64,000 nucleotides of DNA from RGIG6353 sp045660745 (GTDB lineage: Bacteria; Bacillota; Clostridia; Oscillospirales; SIG627), in assembly GCA_045660745.1 (NCBI GenBank), contig JAZREJ010000041.1, positions 1 to 64,000 of the forward strand, read 5' to 3'. The notes below the pieces were generated by a model. That model had not been told where the DNA came from, made no database searches, and saw only the letters and a program-made list of their open reading frames with translations. Of this stretch, positions 53,697 to 62,390 are shown piece by piece. Each line of letters opens with the position of its first letter. Position 1 is the first letter of the stretch. The translations under genes and the position numbers were made by a program.

Positions 53697-54525
53697 ACTG
53701 AAGTTTCCTTTCTATTTCTTTTCTTGTTGGGATAGCATCAATAACATGGGCTCTTGTAACGCTGATTCCGCTTGCGGCATTGGCAAAACGGCAAGACTCT
53801 TCAAGGCTCATATTCTCAGCCAAGCATACAGCAAGCACCCCGTTGAAGGTATCGCCTGCGCCGGTTGTGTCAACGGGACGATCAGAAGTTGCGGGGACAA
53901 CAGTCGTACCGTTTATAAGGCAACCCTTTTTGCCGAGGGTCACTATAGTGTTTTCAAAAAGCTGTGGGTCCAAAAAGCGAGATTCTTGCTCATTGGGGGT
54001 TGCAAGGAACAGCTTTTCCGAAATCAGGGCTTTTCTTGCGGGAGCGGGATTGAGTATTACGCGTACACCGTGCTTTTTCGCAATTTCCATTGCACACGCG
54101 TTCACTTCTTGCGGTACCTCGTTTTGCAAAAGCAGAATATCGCTCGACTCAATCTCCTTTTCAAAAGCACCTACATCCTCTTCCGTAAGCTCGGCTCCCC
54201 TGTAGACCGTCACACGGTTTTCACCGTTTTTGTCGGTCAGGATAAATGCCGTAGGACTGGGGGTATTCTTTTTTATAAGGAACGGAGTGATACCGTTTTC
54301 GATACAGCACTCAAGACTTGCACGCCCGTCCGAGTCATCTCCGACAGCGGCAAGAAACGAGACCTGCGCCCCAAAGCGTGCGGCGGCGACAGCCTGATTC
54401 ATGCCCTTGCCGCCAACCTCGTAAAAAAGCGAGTCGGCGGAAAGAGTCTCTCCGTTTTCGTGGAAATGGTCGACTGTCATGAAATACGAGCCGCCAACGA
54501 TACCGATAACAGATATTTTAGCCAT
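53689..54525 (-). CDS. PfkB/ribokinase-family sugar kinase
   Basis: A 278-residue kinase. The N-terminal GGKGMNQAVAAARFGA is the first PfkB signature and PVDTTGAGDTFNGVLAV (about 225-241) the second, with the catalytic Asp in GAGD. Length is slightly short of ribokinase (about 300). The spacing of its substrate residues does not tell the sugar; ribose, 2-keto-3-deoxysugars or a related acid would fit. It sits between the two SIS genes, overlapping one, so phosphorylation and isomerisation are probably consecutive. Confidence 0.88.
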   Translation of the reverse strand: MAKISVIGIVGGSYFMTVDHFHENGETLSADSLFYEVGGKGMNQAVAAARFGAQVSFLAAVGDDSDGRASLECCIENGITPFLIKKNTPSPTAFILTDKNGENRVTVYRGAELTEEDVGAFEKEIESSDILLLQNEVPQEVNACAMEIAKKHGVRVILNPAPARKALISEKLFLATPNEQESRFLDPQLFENTIVTLGKKGCLINGTTVVPATSDRPVDTTGAGDTFNGVLAVCLAENMSLEESCRFANAASGISVTRAHVIDAIPTRKEIERKLQYE

Positions 54526-54534
54526 GTCAACCTC

Positions 54535-55254
54535 TTAAAGATGCTTTATGCGTGGCATGTATTTTTTGATAAGTGCTTTGTTGTACTCAGCGCCTCCCTC
54601 AACGTTTCCGCTGAGGTATACGTCAGGCTTCACTGTTTTTGCGGCAAGGCGTGCGCCTTCCATCAAAACAGACTGCATAATATAGGATGAAGCAGCGGTG
54701 GAAACACTGCCCATCGGCACTTCAACGCCTTCAATATCAATGACTGCATCTCCGTGTGGCACGCAGTTGTCAATATAGATATCTGAGCACTCGTAAAGGA
54801 GTGGGGCGTCCTTTTTATCGGTAAAATAGTCGGAGGAGACTACTGATACGGTAAAGACACCGCTTGAACGCGAAACTTCTGCCATCTCGACGGGAGCGGC
54901 ATTTTTGCCCGAGGTGGATATAACGAAAAGCATATCGCGCTCGGTTATGCAGTAGCGCTCAAAAACGCTGGGGGTTATCCCGCGCATCTTCTCCATTTTA
55001 CTGCTTTTTGCCGCACCGTTGTGAAGCATGAGGTCGGTGTCGAGCACTGCACTTACGTTTACAAGACCTCCTGCTCTGTAAAAGCAGTCGAGCCCGATAA
55101 GATGGGAATGTCCGCATCCGAAAACGTATATAATGCCGTCGTCTTCTATGACCTTCGCAACACGCTCTGCAACACTCTGCATCTTGTCATGCTGAGTGTT
55201 TTTTATTTTTGTGAGTACTTCTGTGATTTTTTCGTAATAAGTATCGAAAATCAT
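54535..55254 (-). CDS. SIS-domain sugar isomerase-like protein, paralogue
   Basis: A 239-residue UPF0309-like SIS protein. VFGCGHSHLIGLDCFYRAGG (about 43-62) is the ligand loop, DMLFVISTSGKNAAPVEMA the second loop and NCVPHGDAVIDIEGVEVPMG the end signature. These align with the SIS protein at 52947; both end in YxPRIKxL. Its start overlaps the stop of the glycosidase-like gene by one base. The two proteins probably act on the same or successive sugar phosphates. Confidence 0.82.
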   Translation of the reverse strand: MIFDTYYEKITEVLTKIKNTQHDKMQSVAERVAKVIEDDGIIYVFGCGHSHLIGLDCFYRAGGLVNVSAVLDTDLMLHNGAAKSSKMEKMRGITPSVFERYCITERDMLFVISTSGKNAAPVEMAEVSRSSGVFTVSVVSSDYFTDKKDAPLLYECSDIYIDNCVPHGDAVIDIEGVEVPMGSVSTAASSYIMQSVLMEGARLAAKTVKPDVYLSGNVEGGAEYNKALIKKYMPRIKHL

Positions 55255-56285
55255 TATTTCTTAAGAACTCTTCTGTAGTTTTCACCAATCTTGTCCCAAA
55301 GAGCGAGGGGGTTCTCAGCTGCAACAACGGTGCCGAGACCTCCGCGGTAGGTCCAGGTAGCAAGACGGTCAACGCCCATAGATTCGTAAAGGTCAACAAC
55401 GTGATCGACCTGAGAGAGATCTGCTGGGCTCTTGTTATAGCCCATGAGCCAACGCTCGGACTGCTTGCCGTACTTCTTTGCCATCTCAACTGTTCTCTTG
55501 GTGATGTCGATAAAGAAGCTTTCGGGGAGAGTCCAGTTGATGATGGTGGTGGAGAATACGTCAAAATAGGGGCAGGAAGCAACCATATCCCAGTTATCGT
55601 AGCCGCGAAGCTCGGTAACGTAATAGGTGTTCAAGGTTGCGTGAACGCAACAGGTAATTTCAAGGTTGGGGTTGATCTCCTTGAGAGTCTTTGAGGTGTC
55701 GGAAAGGGTCTTGAGAGCCTCTCTCCAACGGAACTGCTTAACGTCATCATTCATGAACTTGGGCATTTCATAGCCGTAGTATTCCTCAAACTTCTTCATA
55801 CATTCGGGGCAACGGCAAGCCCAGTCGTCACCTGCGCCGCCTGTGATGGATGCGTAGGACTTGGGATATGCGTAGTGGGGCTCATCCCAGAAGAATCCGT
55901 CAACCTCTGTCTCGCGAGCAAGCTTTACGCAAATTCTCGTGAAATAATCTCTGAAGGAATTGGTATTGAAGCAAGCGGCGTTGAGAACTTCACCTGTATA
56001 AGCGGAAACTTGTCTGTGGTGAATGTTGTTCTGAAGGAACAGGCTGACCTGTTCTCCACCGAAATACTTACCGATACCCCAGGTATCAGCGATAACGCGA
56101 AGTCCCATCTCGTGAGCCTTTTTAACGATGTTGTTGATATTGGGAAACCAGAAGTCCATGTCGAACTCTGTGATAGCGAGAATCACGGTATCACAGCCGT
56201 GCTCAAGCATCTCCTGAAAATCCTTTTCTGCATGCTCTACGTAGTTAAGTCCGTAGTAGCTGACAGCACAGTGCTTTATTGCCAT
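55254..56285 (-). CDS. Small glycosidase-like TIM-barrel protein
   Basis: A 343-residue cytoplasmic protein. The barrel motif ETEVDGFFWDEPHYAYPKSY puts Asp134 and Glu135 in a catalytic position, and CRCPECMKKF (157-166) is the same kind of cysteine cluster as in the protein at 19756. It is far shorter than that protein, with no C-terminal domain. A good promoter (TTTACA, 17 bp, TATACT at 56320-56348) precedes it and AAGGAG precedes the ATG. It is the lead gene of the operon, hence probably the first step, release of a sugar from a glycoside. The family is not recognised with certainty. Confidence 0.65.
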   Translation of the reverse strand: MAIKHCAVSYYGLNYVEHAEKDFQEMLEHGCDTVILAITEFDMDFWFPNINNIVKKAHEMGLRVIADTWGIGKYFGGEQVSLFLQNNIHHRQVSAYTGEVLNAACFNTNSFRDYFTRICVKLARETEVDGFFWDEPHYAYPKSYASITGGAGDDWACRCPECMKKFEEYYGYEMPKFMNDDVKQFRWREALKTLSDTSKTLKEINPNLEITCCVHATLNTYYVTELRGYDNWDMVASCPYFDVFSTTIINWTLPESFFIDITKRTVEMAKKYGKQSERWLMGYNKSPADLSQVDHVVDLYESMGVDRLATWTYRGGLGTVVAAENPLALWDKIGENYRRVLKK

Positions 56286-56319
56286 AGTTTTAAATCTCCT
56301 TTGATATTTATTTTATTTT

Positions 56320-56348
56320 AGTATAAAATGAAAGGACGATATTGTAAA
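56320..56348 (-). promoter_or_regulatory. Promoter of the leftward sugar operon
   Basis: On the minus strand: -35 TTTACA (56343-56348), 17 bp spacer, -10 TATACT (56320-56325). Confidence 0.75.
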
Positions 56349-56423
56349 CTCACATAAAATAACTTAAAGGTGGACATTTAGTAACTTGACAAGGGAAGAT
56401 TTATGTGGTATTTTATGTGTGAG
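56349..56423. promoter_or_regulatory. Inverted operator-like repeats and the divergent AraC promoter
   Basis: CTCACATAAAATA (56349-56361) and TATTTTATGTGTGAG (56409-56423) are near-perfect inverted copies about 47 bases apart, one beside each promoter. The rightward promoter is TTGACA (56386-56391), 17 bp, TATTTT (56409-56414). Confidence 0.6.
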
Positions 56424-56431
56424 GTGATATT

Positions 56432-57190
56432 ATGTTTCCAAACAAAAAAACTCAATATTATCGTTTAATTTCAGCCTTAGAGCTTGAATGGGAGCCTCGG
56501 TGCGAGCACGCACCCGAGCGTAATTTTCATGCTATTTCCTTTCGCATAAAAGGAAACGCAGTTTTTGAGCATGGGAGCGAAAGTACCTCGGTAGGTGCGG
56601 GAGAAGTTGCATTTGTGCCCGCAGGATATTCCTACACACTTGACGAAAAGAGCAGAGCACATCTTTTCGTTATACATTTTGATACTGTTCCCGACAAGAT
56701 ATCGGGTCTTGAATCAATAAAAGTGGCAAATCCTCTTTGGTACGAGGAGCACTTCAGAATGCTACATCGTATATGGCAGAGAAAGGAAACGGGCTACCGC
56801 CTTGCGGCGACCTCGGTCTTTTACAGGATACTTGAGGAGCTGGAACGAGAGGGAGAGGAAAAAAAGCCTTGTACTAAAGATAGATTGTCGCGTGTTGTCG
56901 AGTATATACACGCAAACTATACTGACCCCACGCTTTCAATAACCAGACTTGCGGAAATGTACGGAGCAAGTTCCACGTATTTCAGAAGGATATTTAAGGA
57001 AAGTATGTCGTCTCTTCCGCTGCAGTACCTCAATAAGCTCAGGCTCAAGCGCGCAGAGGAGCTCTTGCGCTCGGGATATTATACAGTGGCGCAGGCGGCG
57101 GCTGAATCGGGATTTTCGGACGTTAAATACTTCTCAAGGTTTGTAAAAAAGATAAACGGAGATGCCCCGTCGAGGCTGTGGAAGGTATAA
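56432..57190 (+). CDS. AraC-family transcriptional regulator
   Basis: A 252-residue regulator. The N-terminal half is a cupin-like sensor domain (GNAVFEHGSESTSVGAGEVA and FVPAGYSYTLD). The C-terminal half has two helix-turn-helix units: LSITRLAEMYGASSTYFRRI and YYTVAQAAAESGFSDVKYFS, then FVKKINGDAPSRLW. It faces the sugar operon and probably controls it through the inverted repeats at 56349-56423, and perhaps itself. The ATG follows GAGGTG. Its stop abuts the stop of the convergent AraC gene. Confidence 0.9.
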   Translation: MFPNKKTQYYRLISALELEWEPRCEHAPERNFHAISFRIKGNAVFEHGSESTSVGAGEVAFVPAGYSYTLDEKSRAHLFVIHFDTVPDKISGLESIKVANPLWYEEHFRMLHRIWQRKETGYRLAATSVFYRILEELEREGEEKKPCTKDRLSRVVEYIHANYTDPTLSITRLAEMYGASSTYFRRIFKESMSSLPLQYLNKLRLKRAEELLRSGYYTVAQAAAESGFSDVKYFSRFVKKINGDAPSRLWKV

Positions 57191-58018
57191 TTATTTTGTA
57201 TAATCATGCGGAGTCTTGCCTGTGACCTTGTAAAATGCTTTGTAAAAATTGGAGGATGAGGAAAATCCGCACCGCTGTGCTATCTCCAGCTTGGACAGAG
57301 CCTCGGTTTTTAAAAGCGAGATTGCACGCTCGACCCTCTTTATTGTTATATATTCCGTTACGGTTATACCGTTGTATTTTTTGAAAAGCGAAGAAAAATA
57401 AGGCTCAGACAGAAAGGAAAGCTCGGCAAGTGCTTTAAGCGAAATCTTATCCTGAAGATTCTCGTTAATGTAACGAAGAGCCTTCTTGATAGCTGATATC
57501 TGAGACGTTTCAACACTTAGCTCCGCATTTTTGTCAATATAATCATACTCGCGAACTATATAAACGAGTGCATGAAGCAGAAAAAATCTTGAGTTTATCT
57601 CATAGCAAGGAACCTTGTCACAAAGCTCCTTTTCAACACCGAGAATGAGTTCCGAAAGCTTTTTGTCTCTACCTATCCTGTTTTCAAAGCCATCACTGCG
57701 CGCGAAGAAAAGCTTCAAAAGCTCGGAGCTTTCCCAAAGAAGTCGCGGTTCAAAGTGAATGTTAAGTATTTCGGTGTCGCGTATTATTTCGGTGATGCAG
57801 TGTACCTCGTGGCTCCCGAAAAGAAATATATCGCCTTCACGGTATTGGTAAGTATGTTCTCCTACCTTGTATATCCCTTCACCTTGTACGAAAAGAGATA
57901 GCTCACATTCTGTATGGTGGTGCTCTCGGTATTCCCTTTTTTCGGGGGATACGCAGGAGCGAAAGCTTTTAATAATGGGACCTGAGTTTTTGAGAATCGA
58001 GTATTCGCACTTTTTCAT
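57191..58018 (-). CDS. AraC-family transcriptional regulator
   Basis: A 275-residue regulator. The cupin-like N-terminus has EHHHTECELSLFVQGEGIYK and the REGDIFLFGSHEVHCI hairpin. The C-terminus has KISLKALAELSFLSEPYFSS and ALSKLEIAQRCGFSSSSNFY, then FYKVTGKTPHDY, the standard family ending. It is divergent from the rightward dehydratase operon and so the likely regulator of it. Its promoter is TTGACA (58117-58122), 17 bp, TACCAT (58094-58099). It is unrelated in detail to the neighbouring AraC gene, so two separate controls serve the two operons. Confidence 0.9.
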   Translation of the reverse strand: MKKCEYSILKNSGPIIKSFRSCVSPEKREYREHHHTECELSLFVQGEGIYKVGEHTYQYREGDIFLFGSHEVHCITEIIRDTEILNIHFEPRLLWESSELLKLFFARSDGFENRIGRDKKLSELILGVEKELCDKVPCYEINSRFFLLHALVYIVREYDYIDKNAELSVETSQISAIKKALRYINENLQDKISLKALAELSFLSEPYFSSLFKKYNGITVTEYITIKRVERAISLLKTEALSKLEIAQRCGFSSSSNFYKAFYKVTGKTPHDYTK

Positions 58019-58063
58019 TTTTACCTCATCTTAAAATAGTGGATAAATTCATTAACAAAAGCA

Positions 58064-58092
58064 TAGACCTTTTTTCTTTATTATGTTATATT
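58064..58092 (+). promoter_or_regulatory. Possible promoter of the rightward dehydratase operon
   Basis: -35 TAGACC (58064-58069), 17 bp spacer, -10 TATATT (58087-58092). The -35 is weak, as expected for a promoter that needs an activator. Its -10 lies next to the -10 of the opposite AraC gene. Confidence 0.45.
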
Positions 58093-58093
58093 T

Positions 58094-58122
58094 ATGGTAG
58101 CACATAAGAACAGAGATGTCAA
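58094..58122 (-). promoter_or_regulatory. Promoter of the leftward AraC gene
   Basis: -35 TTGACA (58117-58122), 17 bp spacer, -10 TACCAT (58094-58099), read on the minus strand. Confidence 0.7.
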
Positions 58123-58137
58123 CAGGAGATAGGTTTT

Positions 58138-59505
58138 ATGGGACAGATAAAAGAAAGAATCAGCGAAAACACAAATATATGCTCCTCTCCGTCAGAGCTT
58201 AAAATAACGGATATAAGAGTGGCGAATCTCAACGGTGCTCCCAAGCACTGTCCACTCATCAAAATATACACAAATCAGGGAATCGTTGGCTACGGAGAGC
58301 TTCGTGATGCGTCCAGTGCCACATATGCATTGATGCTCAAATCAAGGCTTATCGGAGAAAATCCCTGTAACGTGGATAAGCTTTTTCGCCGTATCAAGCA
58401 GTTCGGAGGTCCTTCCCGTCAGGGTGGCGGTGTATCGGGAATCGAAATTGCACTCTGGGACCTTGCGGGCAAGGCATGGGGTGTTCCTCTCTGGCAGATG
58501 CTGGGAGGTAAATTCCGCGATAAGGTGAGAGTTTACTGCGATACCGACGTTGAAGGCAAGCATACAGGTCGCGATATGGGACTTGCACTAAAAAAACGTA
58601 TGGAGCAGGGCTTCACATTTCTTAAAATGGACCTCGGTATTGAAATGCTTCTTGACGAACCCGGTACCCTCAACGCCCCCGGCGGCTTCCTTGAGGATAT
58701 CAAGAAATATTCCATGAAGGCAATAAATCATCAGGCGGGCTCTATTGACCGTTCACTCATGCTTGGCAAAAACTACGAGGTTTTTACCATTCCCCATTAC
58801 GCAACGGGAATTCACGTTACCGAAAAGGGACTTGATATACTTGAGGATTATGTAAGACAGGTACGAGAAGTTATAGGCTACGAAATTCCTCTGGCGATAG
58901 ATCATCTCGGACACATAGCAATAGAGGACTGTATAAGATTTTTACGCCGCCTTGAAAGGTATAACATTGCGTGGGTAGAGGATCTCACCCCATGGCACCT
59001 CACGAATCACTGGGAAAGAATGGCAAGCTCTGTTGCAGTACCCCTCTGCACCGGAGAGGACATATACCTCGCCGAAAATTTTGAGCCTCTTCTTGCATGT
59101 CACGGCGTTTCGGTGGTACAGCCCGACCTTTTGACCATTGGCGGAGCACTCGAAACGAAAAAGCTTGGCGATATGTGTGAAAAGTACGGCGTGGCAATGG
59201 CACTTCACATGGCTGAAAGTCCCATTGCTTGTATGGCTGCGATCCATACTGCGGCAGCTCTTCAGAACGTTCTTGCCGTAGAATATCACTCGATAGACAT
59301 TCCTTGGTGGAATGATCTTGCTCTCGGCATCGACAATCCTCTTTTCAAAGACGGATTCGTTGACGTTCCGAACAAACCCGGGCTTGGAATCGACTCACTC
59401 AATGAGGAACTTATCGCAGAGCACATACACCCCGACTACCCCGGTCAGTGGGAGCCTACCGATAACTGGAACAACGAGTGGGCAAACGACAGAGAATGGA
59501 GTTAA
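58138..59505 (+). CDS. Enolase-superfamily (mandelate racemase type) sugar-acid dehydratase
   Basis: A 455-residue protein, longer than the usual 380-400. The capping N-terminus is followed by a barrel with KMDLG (Lys, general acid/base side), AIDHLGH (first metal Asp), WVEDLTPW and TGEDIY (metal Glu pair), VVQPDLLTIGG (Asp) and ALHMAESP (His), forming the Asp-His dyad of the mandelate racemase subgroup. Such enzymes dehydrate or epimerise sugar acids. About 40 residues between KMDLG and AIDHLGH are an insertion (DEPGTLNAPGGFLED and on), which may shape the substrate pocket. The ATG follows AGGAGAT. It leads the operon. Confidence 0.88.
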   Translation: MGQIKERISENTNICSSPSELKITDIRVANLNGAPKHCPLIKIYTNQGIVGYGELRDASSATYALMLKSRLIGENPCNVDKLFRRIKQFGGPSRQGGGVSGIEIALWDLAGKAWGVPLWQMLGGKFRDKVRVYCDTDVEGKHTGRDMGLALKKRMEQGFTFLKMDLGIEMLLDEPGTLNAPGGFLEDIKKYSMKAINHQAGSIDRSLMLGKNYEVFTIPHYATGIHVTEKGLDILEDYVRQVREVIGYEIPLAIDHLGHIAIEDCIRFLRRLERYNIAWVEDLTPWHLTNHWERMASSVAVPLCTGEDIYLAENFEPLLACHGVSVVQPDLLTIGGALETKKLGDMCEKYGVAMALHMAESPIACMAAIHTAAALQNVLAVEYHSIDIPWWNDLALGIDNPLFKDGFVDVPNKPGLGIDSLNEELIAEHIHPDYPGQWEPTDNWNNEWANDREWS

Positions 59506-59507
59506 TT

Positions 59508-60185
59508 ATGAAAATACGTTGGATAGGACAGGGAGGATATCTTCTGAGCGACAACGACACTACGATTTGTATAGATCCATATATTTCGGATGCTGTCGAA
59601 AGGATCTCGGGCAAAAAGAGACTTGTAAAAGCACCGTTTCACCCGAGCGAGCTCAAAGCAAATGCCGTAATATGCACTCACGACCATCTTGATCACGTTG
59701 ATACGGATGCCATACCTTTCATGAATGAGCTTTGCTTTTTCGCTCCCTCAAGCGCTGAAAAAACGATACGTTCGTGCGGTGTTACAGCTTATACTCAGTT
59801 TGACGTAGGGACAAGTGTAATGGTGGGAGAGTTTGAACTCACGGCGGTGTTTGCAGATCATACCGTTCCCGCAATAGGTGTTATCGTAAGACACAAGGAC
59901 AGTACTCTTTTCTTTACGGGAGATACCTTCTACAATGAAAAGCTTATACATCAAGGTATTGATATTCTCTTTGTTTGCATCAACGGAAAGCTTGGTAATA
60001 TGAACGTTTACGAGGCTATAAAGCTGGTAGGGGAAATCAACCCGAAGGTGGCGGTACCCGCACACTACGGAATGTTTGCGGAAAACACAGAGGACCCCAA
60101 GAAATTTACGTCGGCTATTGAAAATGGTTTTGAAATGGAATATAATAAAGAATACGAATGTGAGGAGTTGTTATGTTCGATTTGA
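59508..60185 (+). CDS. UlaG-like metallo-beta-lactamase-fold hydrolase (lactonase type)
   Basis: A 225-residue protein. THDHLDHVDTDA (about 62-73) is the metal site, FADHTVPAIG and FTGDTFYNE follow, and PAHYGMFAENTEDPKKF is the ending I associate with UlaG/L-ascorbate-6-phosphate lactonase-like enzymes. I take the ATG at 59508, two bases after the dehydratase stop and behind GGAG. In this operon the role would be opening of a sugar lactone to give the acid for the dehydratase (inference). It overlaps the next gene by 13 bases. Confidence 0.82.
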   Translation: MKIRWIGQGGYLLSDNDTTICIDPYISDAVERISGKKRLVKAPFHPSELKANAVICTHDHLDHVDTDAIPFMNELCFFAPSSAEKTIRSCGVTAYTQFDVGTSVMVGEFELTAVFADHTVPAIGVIVRHKDSTLFFTGDTFYNEKLIHQGIDILFVCINGKLGNMNVYEAIKLVGEINPKVAVPAHYGMFAENTEDPKKFTSAIENGFEMEYNKEYECEELLCSI

Positions 60186-60904
60186 CAGGAAAAACGGCAC
60201 TTGTAACCGGTGCGACTCAGGGAATCGGATTTGAAATCGCAAGGCTTCTTGCGTCACATGGCGCAAAAGTGTTTGTGGCGGGCTCAAGAGACATTGAAAA
60301 ATGCAAAAAGGCCTGTCTTGAAATTTCCGAAGCGCTCCCCGTTGTGGCAGACCTCACCAGCCCCGACTGTGCCGAAAAATTATACGATATGACCGGAGAC
60401 GTTGATATACTTGTACTCAACGCATCCATTCAGTACAAGCGTGAGTGGGACTGCTTTTCGGATGAGGAGTATGATGCGCAATGGAATTGCAACTTTAAAA
60501 GCTCCTACCTTCTCATAAAGAAGTACAGTGAGGGAATGAAGGAAAAGGGATTCGGAAGAATTGTGACTGTCGGAAGTGTAAATCAATACAGTCAACACAA
60601 GGAGCTTTCTATGTACGGAGTGACGAAGGCTGCACAGATGAAGCTTGTGCAAAATCTTGCGCCACTACTCGCACCACACGGAATCACAGTAAACAATATT
60701 GCTCCCGGAGTTGTGGAAACTCCAAGAAACGACGACGTGCTCTCAGACGAGTGCTTAAAAGAAAAGATACAGGAGAAGATTCCCTGCGGGTTCATTGCGA
60801 CTCCGAGGGATATCGCACCCGCAGTTTTACTTCTCGTTTCAAATGAAGGAAGATATATCACAGGAAGCGACCTGATAATTGACGGAGGTATGCATCTAAA
60901 ATGA
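60173..60904 (+). CDS. Short-chain dehydrogenase/reductase
   Basis: A 243-residue NAD(P)-dependent oxidoreductase. TGATQGIG (12-19) is the cofactor loop, NASIQYK the NAG-like motif, GSVNQYSQHKELSMYGVTKA carries catalytic Ser, Tyr and Lys, and APGVVETPRNDD plus ITGSDLIIDGGM complete the family. NAS in place of the usual NAG is a common variant. Probably a sugar or sugar-acid dehydrogenase of the operon. Its stop overlaps the ATG of the next gene (ATGA). Confidence 0.9.
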   Translation: MFDLTGKTALVTGATQGIGFEIARLLASHGAKVFVAGSRDIEKCKKACLEISEALPVVADLTSPDCAEKLYDMTGDVDILVLNASIQYKREWDCFSDEEYDAQWNCNFKSSYLLIKKYSEGMKEKGFGRIVTVGSVNQYSQHKELSMYGVTKAAQMKLVQNLAPLLAPHGITVNNIAPGVVETPRNDDVLSDECLKEKIQEKIPCGFIATPRDIAPAVLLLVSNEGRYITGSDLIIDGGMHLK

Positions 60905-61809
60905 ATTTTAACAATCGTGACGAAATAATCGCACTCACCCCCGAGTGGACAGGAGAAAGACTCCCCGACGGACGTCCCAAAGTGGATGAAAAATACTTAA
61001 AGGCACTGAAAAATCTCACTCTTGAGGAGGTTTGGAAGCCTATATTCGTAAAGGGGTATGAAAGCCAGTTTGAGGGCAGACTTCAGACCCTTCACAACGA
61101 CGGACGCAAGCTTATAGGCAGAGCTGTGACCGCAACCTACTGTCCGTTCCGTCCCGACCTTAACGAGGTTGTTAAAGAGACAGGCAAGAGTGAGGGTAGA
61201 ACGGGTACCTACAATCAATGGGTGATTGACTCACTCGGAGAATACGACGTGCCTGTTATTGATATGTACGACAAGATATACAAGGGCACTTTTCTCGGCG
61301 GAAACCTCACCACCGCTCTCAAGAATAAGACGAAGAATGAAAACGGTGGAGCTGTTATCTGGGGCGGTATCCGTGACACAGAGCAGATGCTCAAGGTTGA
61401 AAATACACAGGTATACTACCGAGGCATCGACCCCACTCCCATCCGTGACTTTATAATGACAGGCTTTAATACCGTGACGAGAATCGGAAACGCCGTGTGC
61501 CTGCCGGGTGACGTTGTATTCGGTGCGGGAGGAGGCGTACTCTTTATTCCGAGTCACCTTGTAGAAGATGTTGTGGGGGGCGCGGCAAAGACTCAGGTGA
61601 AGGATATGTTCGGCTTTGAGATGATAGCGCAAAACAAGTTCACCACAGCACAAATTGACCGTAACACCTGGACTCGCGAAATGCTTGATTTACTTCTCGA
61701 ATTTATCGAAAAGGATGACAGAGCGGCAGAGTACCGCGAGCTTGACTGGTCACACGAATACTATCTTGCCGACAACGGAGATCCGACGGATACACAATCT
61801 GCACTCTAA
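60901..61809 (+). CDS. RraA-like aldolase-family protein, long form
   Basis: A 302-residue protein of the RraA/4-hydroxy-4-methyl-2-oxoglutarate aldolase family. GGAVIWGGIRDTEQM (about 150-164) gives the catalytic Arg and Asp, and CLPGDVVFGAGGGVLFIP the second signature. It has about 80 N-terminal and 50 C-terminal residues more than simple RraA proteins. Family members cleave pyruvate or oxaloacetate from 2-keto acids, which fits action after a sugar-acid dehydratase; others only bind RNase E, and that enzyme type is not expected here. The start overlaps the SDR stop. Confidence 0.85.
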   Translation: MNFNNRDEIIALTPEWTGERLPDGRPKVDEKYLKALKNLTLEEVWKPIFVKGYESQFEGRLQTLHNDGRKLIGRAVTATYCPFRPDLNEVVKETGKSEGRTGTYNQWVIDSLGEYDVPVIDMYDKIYKGTFLGGNLTTALKNKTKNENGGAVIWGGIRDTEQMLKVENTQVYYRGIDPTPIRDFIMTGFNTVTRIGNAVCLPGDVVFGAGGGVLFIPSHLVEDVVGGAAKTQVKDMFGFEMIAQNKFTTAQIDRNTWTREMLDLLLEFIEKDDRAAEYRELDWSHEYYLADNGDPTDTQSAL

Positions 61810-61820
61810 AGGAGATAAAA

Positions 61821-62387
61821 ATGGATATTTACAAGCTTTTACAGGACAGAAGAACAGTAAGAAAATTCAAAAACGAGCCTGTGGACAAATCGCTTCTCAT
61901 AAAATTTGTCGACATGGCACGTATCGCACCGAGTGCTGCAAATCTTCAATCCATAAAATACGCCATAGTAACGGACGAGGTGACTCGGCGTGAAATATTT
62001 CCCTACATCAAGTATGCGGGCTACACTCCCGAATGGGTAAACACCTTTGACATAACTCCGACCTCCTTCATCGTACTTCTCAATGACACAGAAGTGCGTC
62101 CTACTACAAAGGCGGAGGTGGATGCGGGAATCTCTCTCATGTCACTAACACTCACAGCGGAGGCTGAAGGGCTTGCAAGCTGTATAATCGGCTCGGTCAA
62201 TCGCGCAAAGGTCAAAGAAATACTTGCACTTTCCGAAAAGCTTGATATACTCTATCTTATAGGAATAGGACATCCCGCGCAGACTAACAGGCTTTCGGAT
62301 AGTGAAGAAAAGGTAAAATACAAGCTTGATGAGGATGGCAACTTTGCTGTTCCTAAAAGAACGCTTGACGAAATACTTGTGAGGTAA
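61821..62387 (+). CDS. Nitroreductase-family flavoprotein
   Basis: A 188-residue FMN-dependent oxidoreductase. DRRTVRKFKNEPVD at the N-terminus and RIAPSAANLQS are the FMN phosphate-binding elements, and EAEGLASCIIGSV with LIGIGHPAQTNR forms the C-terminal signature. It starts 11 bases after the RraA-like gene behind AAAGGAG. Nitro or quinone substrates are typical, but in catabolic operons such proteins can reduce activated acyl or sugar intermediates. The physiological substrate is unknown. Confidence 0.88.
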   Translation: MDIYKLLQDRRTVRKFKNEPVDKSLLIKFVDMARIAPSAANLQSIKYAIVTDEVTRREIFPYIKYAGYTPEWVNTFDITPTSFIVLLNDTEVRPTTKAEVDAGISLMSLTLTAEAEGLASCIIGSVNRAKVKEILALSEKLDILYLIGIGHPAQTNRLSDSEEKVKYKLDEDGNFAVPKRTLDEILVR

Positions 62388-62390
62388 AAA

